Below are positions 61,036 to 64,000 of a stretch of DNA of 64,000 nucleotides, piece by piece. How positions within the stretch are numbered: position 1 is the stretch's first letter; every line of letters begins with the position of its first letter. Location: contig JAFBJZ010000422.1 in the NCBI GenBank assembly GCA_016785225.1, positions 1,976,001 through 2,040,000 of the forward strand, in the 5' to 3' direction. The notes beneath the pieces are model-generated. The model had not been told where the DNA came from and did not search any database. It saw only the letters and a program-made list of their open reading frames with translations. The translations under genes were made by a program, and so were the position numbers. The DNA is from Psettodes erumei. Lineage: Eukaryota; Chordata; Actinopteri; Pleuronectiformes; Psettodidae.

Positions 61036-64000
61036 GTGAGTGACCCACAATGACCTACATCTGAACTGGGAAATGCAGGTCCAGGTGGCACCATGAAGCC
61101 ATCTTCACTGACTCAGAAAAGTGGTGTGAAATAAATGAGTGGCAGGGCAAGGCCAAGTTGCTGTTTAAAATGTGTTTGATTTTATTTAATTTAAATTCAG
61201 TAGAATGACAGAACTTTTGATTCCAACAGTTTTCCTGTGTCAGAGTTTCATATTACATTTCAACAGCAAATAGTAGTTGTTTGCTCAGTCAGGTTTACAC
61301 AGGCTGTGTGTGTGTGTGTTTCTTTTGTTTCTTTGTCTGTTGTTTGGTTTCAAACATGAATTACCAGTTTTATCTGTATTTGTGTTTTTGTGGCTCCACC
61401 ACATCGCTTTCGTCTTGGTGGAAGTCTACACTTTCCCTACACAACAGCGGGCTTGCCAACACCCGAGGCTGTGGAACACATTGGGAATTTAAAAAAAAGA
61501 AAGAAAGGAAAAGCAAACAATAATTCTGAACACCTGATGATTTTATTACTGCTTTTAGTACTGCTCCACCAAACGTGGGTGGATAATAAAATCACAGTTC
61601 CCTCCAGGATTTAAAATATGTATGTGTGTCTCATGTTTAGCTCTATTTTAAGGACTGTACCTCATCAGGTTAATTTACAGTGTTACAAATCATGTGTGGC
61701 ATAATATGGTTACTGCTGAGTTTGTTAAATACAGTTTCGCCTCTGTTGAGAATAAGTTTGTCAAGCACTCGTGGGTTTTTATTTGCTTTACGTACATACG
61801 TACAATTAAGTGCTGATTACTGAATTAGACCGACATACACACAGAAGGAGAGTGTATGATCAGAGTGATCTGTGTGAATGTCAGAGAGCTTGGTGTTTTA
61901 AATCAGAGAGGCTTTAGTCAAACGAGAAACCTGGTAAGTCCCGGATTGTGTGTAATAGCAAAACTTGCTGTGCCAGATACCACTTTCTCAAAAGAGCCGG
62001 TGCCAAGTTTTCCTCCTAAAACATCAGTTACATCTTTCTTAATCAGTGAGCTCAAAATATCCTGGCTAATGAAGTGTGGTACATTGCGCCCTGACTCAGA
62101 AATGGCCTCGAGTAAATGATTGCATTCGGGTCTGACGTTTCCCTGGCACGGCCAACCCTCTTTGAGCCTCCGACGAGTGTGAACTCTGAAATGCATCTGC
62201 GGTAGCGTGGAGCGACGACTTCATATGATCTGACCGAATCAATCGGGACACGCAGTGACAGTTTCACTTTCTCTTGAAGATGCGGTGATTGAATACTAAC
62301 CGTGCAGTGACCTTGAGCTGTCGCTGCCGTATCGACGAAACAATATGCGCACACCTATCATCAACGGAGGCATAAATCACTATCAGCACAGTGGACTCTA
62401 AATCAAGGGCTTGTCAGTGGGTGGGAACGGAGGGCTGCTGCAAACCAACGGGGCCAAGAGGGAAGTCCCGGTTCACCACATAATTGCACATGTCAAGAAA
62501 ACCACCAGGTTGGGAAATGTAAACAGAAGCTCCAGAGAGTATTTATTATGCTGCCTTTAGGGGGTGTTGGGGGGTAGCAAAAGTCCTGGCACTGCACATA
62601 CGTAAGCGGCCTCGGGTATCACAGCAGCGTGGATCTGTTTTGAATCTTCGGCATCAGTATGGATTTTATCTCTTATGAATGCAGAGCCAATAAATTATTC
62701 TGTGCAAGGTTACAAGGCAGGTGATTTTAAAAAGTGTCATATAAATCACATCATTATGATCATGTTTAAAATATTTCTTTTGGCACGACCTCCTTGAAGA
62801 GAGGCACTCAGTTGACAGCATTAGCTACTTTTGCAGCAATTAGCAGTAATGAATTATGTGTGTGTAACCTCCCATAAATGTGTTGGTCTTCAAAGCGTGC
62901 TAATTTGACTCCAATACTAACTTGCTTTCACAGTGAATAGCTTTCAGTGTTCCTCTAAATGAGTGAAGTGCTCCATAGCTACGGCTGCAGTTGAGCTGTT
63001 GAGCGAATGAAGCCACTGATCCCACTGTGATCTTATTGTTGAGTTTGATTTCAGCTCTTTCACTCGGGCATTTTGACAGGATGAAATGTGTTCATCAGAC
63101 AAAAGAAACCTTTAACAGCTCAGAAAAACAAGAGTTAAACATCAGTCTGTACTGGTAACTTGGATTCAAGGGACAAACAGAAATAGTTGCAAGTATACAC
63201 AAATCACCACATTTCTGAAGAGAATTTATCCTTAATCTGTAATTAACAGAACCACAAAATGAGTAAGACGATGACTGACAGGATCTGAGATGTCCTGTTT
63301 CCCATGACAGACTATGGATTGAGGAGTTGTCCACTCTGTTAACGTGATGAACGCAGTTCTACACTTCAGACAAATCTATGAAATTCTTCTTCTTCAGCTT
63401 TTGTTCTGCTCTATACCAACTAAGACCGCTCTGTTTACGGTGCTCAATTAATTGTGAACAGAGCAGCGATACTGCTTGCTGTCTGTTGCCATACGGAAGT
63501 GTGGAGGAGACATTTAAATCTTTAAAGTATGTCGAGCACTTTTAATAAACCCCCCAGGGTTCCCTTACTAACCACTTGGCTCGACTCAAATGGCGTTTTG
63601 CGATATTTTCAATTACAAATTTTCCATTCAGTTTCATTATAAAATGAATTGCCTTCTCCCTTAAGAGATCATTCCACATATACGGTAATTATTCCTGAGC
63701 AGTACCTAATCCTTTGTTTAAAACTGACTGTATCAGTATGTGTAAAATTTGTATTTCTGACACCTTTGTGGCGTGAGCAATAAGTGTTATAAGTGCTCCA
63801 CTGGATAAGATACAGCTCGGTGTCTGCTCTTGCATATGTATGTCATTTGGAGCCCACTTCAGCATTTTTTCCCCATTAGGTTCAGCTAGACATTTCAGTT
63901 TTCTGAAGGCCAACCCAGCCACACGTTGCAGTTATAAATGTACTGTCAATCCTCATTGGATTCATGTGTCAAGAGAGTCCTTTGGTGAAATGAAATTATG
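61036..64000 (+). other. tenm3 intron after coding exon 3 (incomplete)
   Basis: Begins GTGAGTGA in phase 2 and continues past the window end. A short GT run lies at 61305-61319. About 62050-62400 is a CpG-containing block in AT-rich sequence that may be regulatory. No further teneurin exon was found on reading the plus strand to 64000. Confidence 0.75.

Noticed and set aside
60796..61053. Alternative long frame across coding exon 3
   Set aside because: Only the frame giving VQLQDSWVLGSN matches teneurins and fits the splice phases on both sides.

Overview
This window looks like nuclear DNA from a ray-finned fish, probably a spiny-rayed (percomorph) teleost. The evidence is vertebrate-style split exons with GT/AG borders, long (CA)n microsatellites, and relics of several interspersed-repeat families I recognise from teleost genomes. 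I see no bacterial, viral or plasmid content. Nearly all the short open frames are chance frames in non-coding DNA.

The only protein-coding gene I can support is the 5' part of a plus-strand teneurin gene, best matched to teneurin-3 (tenm3). Three coding exons are visible: 15801-16071 (initiator ATG, residues 1-90), 18117-18392 (residues 91-182) and 60810-61035 (residues 183-257). They are joined in phases 1 and 1, and the last exon leaves in phase 2. Together they encode most of the cytoplasmic N-terminal domain of a large type II membrane protein. The transmembrane segment, EGF repeats, beta-propeller, YD-repeat barrel and C-terminal modules must lie beyond base 64000.

Layout: 1-3100 is upstream sequence without a recognisable gene. 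3101-3843 is a CpG-rich block that could be the promoter and non-coding first exon, ending in a CAG|GTCAGT donor. 3844-15594 would then be the first intron. 15595-16071 is the start-codon exon, whose leader carries short upstream ORFs and a G-rich stretch. 16072-18116 is a 2.0 kb intron. 18393-60809 is a 42.4 kb intron holding microsatellites, decayed repeats, a tRNA-Leu-like pseudogene, several CpG-containing blocks that could be enhancers, and a second CpG-rich block (38100-38631) that could be an internal alternative promoter or first exon. 61036-64000 is the beginning of the next intron.

The most interesting points are: an in-frame symmetric cassette exon (exon 2); a start-codon exon whose acceptor is immediately followed by GTAAAG, resembling a vertebrate recursive-splice exon; the possible internal promoter; and a cytoplasmic domain that appears unusually diverged from other vertebrate teneurin-3 proteins. 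I found no evidence for a wholly new type of genetic system. Repeat-family and homology calls rest on recognition from memory, not on searches.
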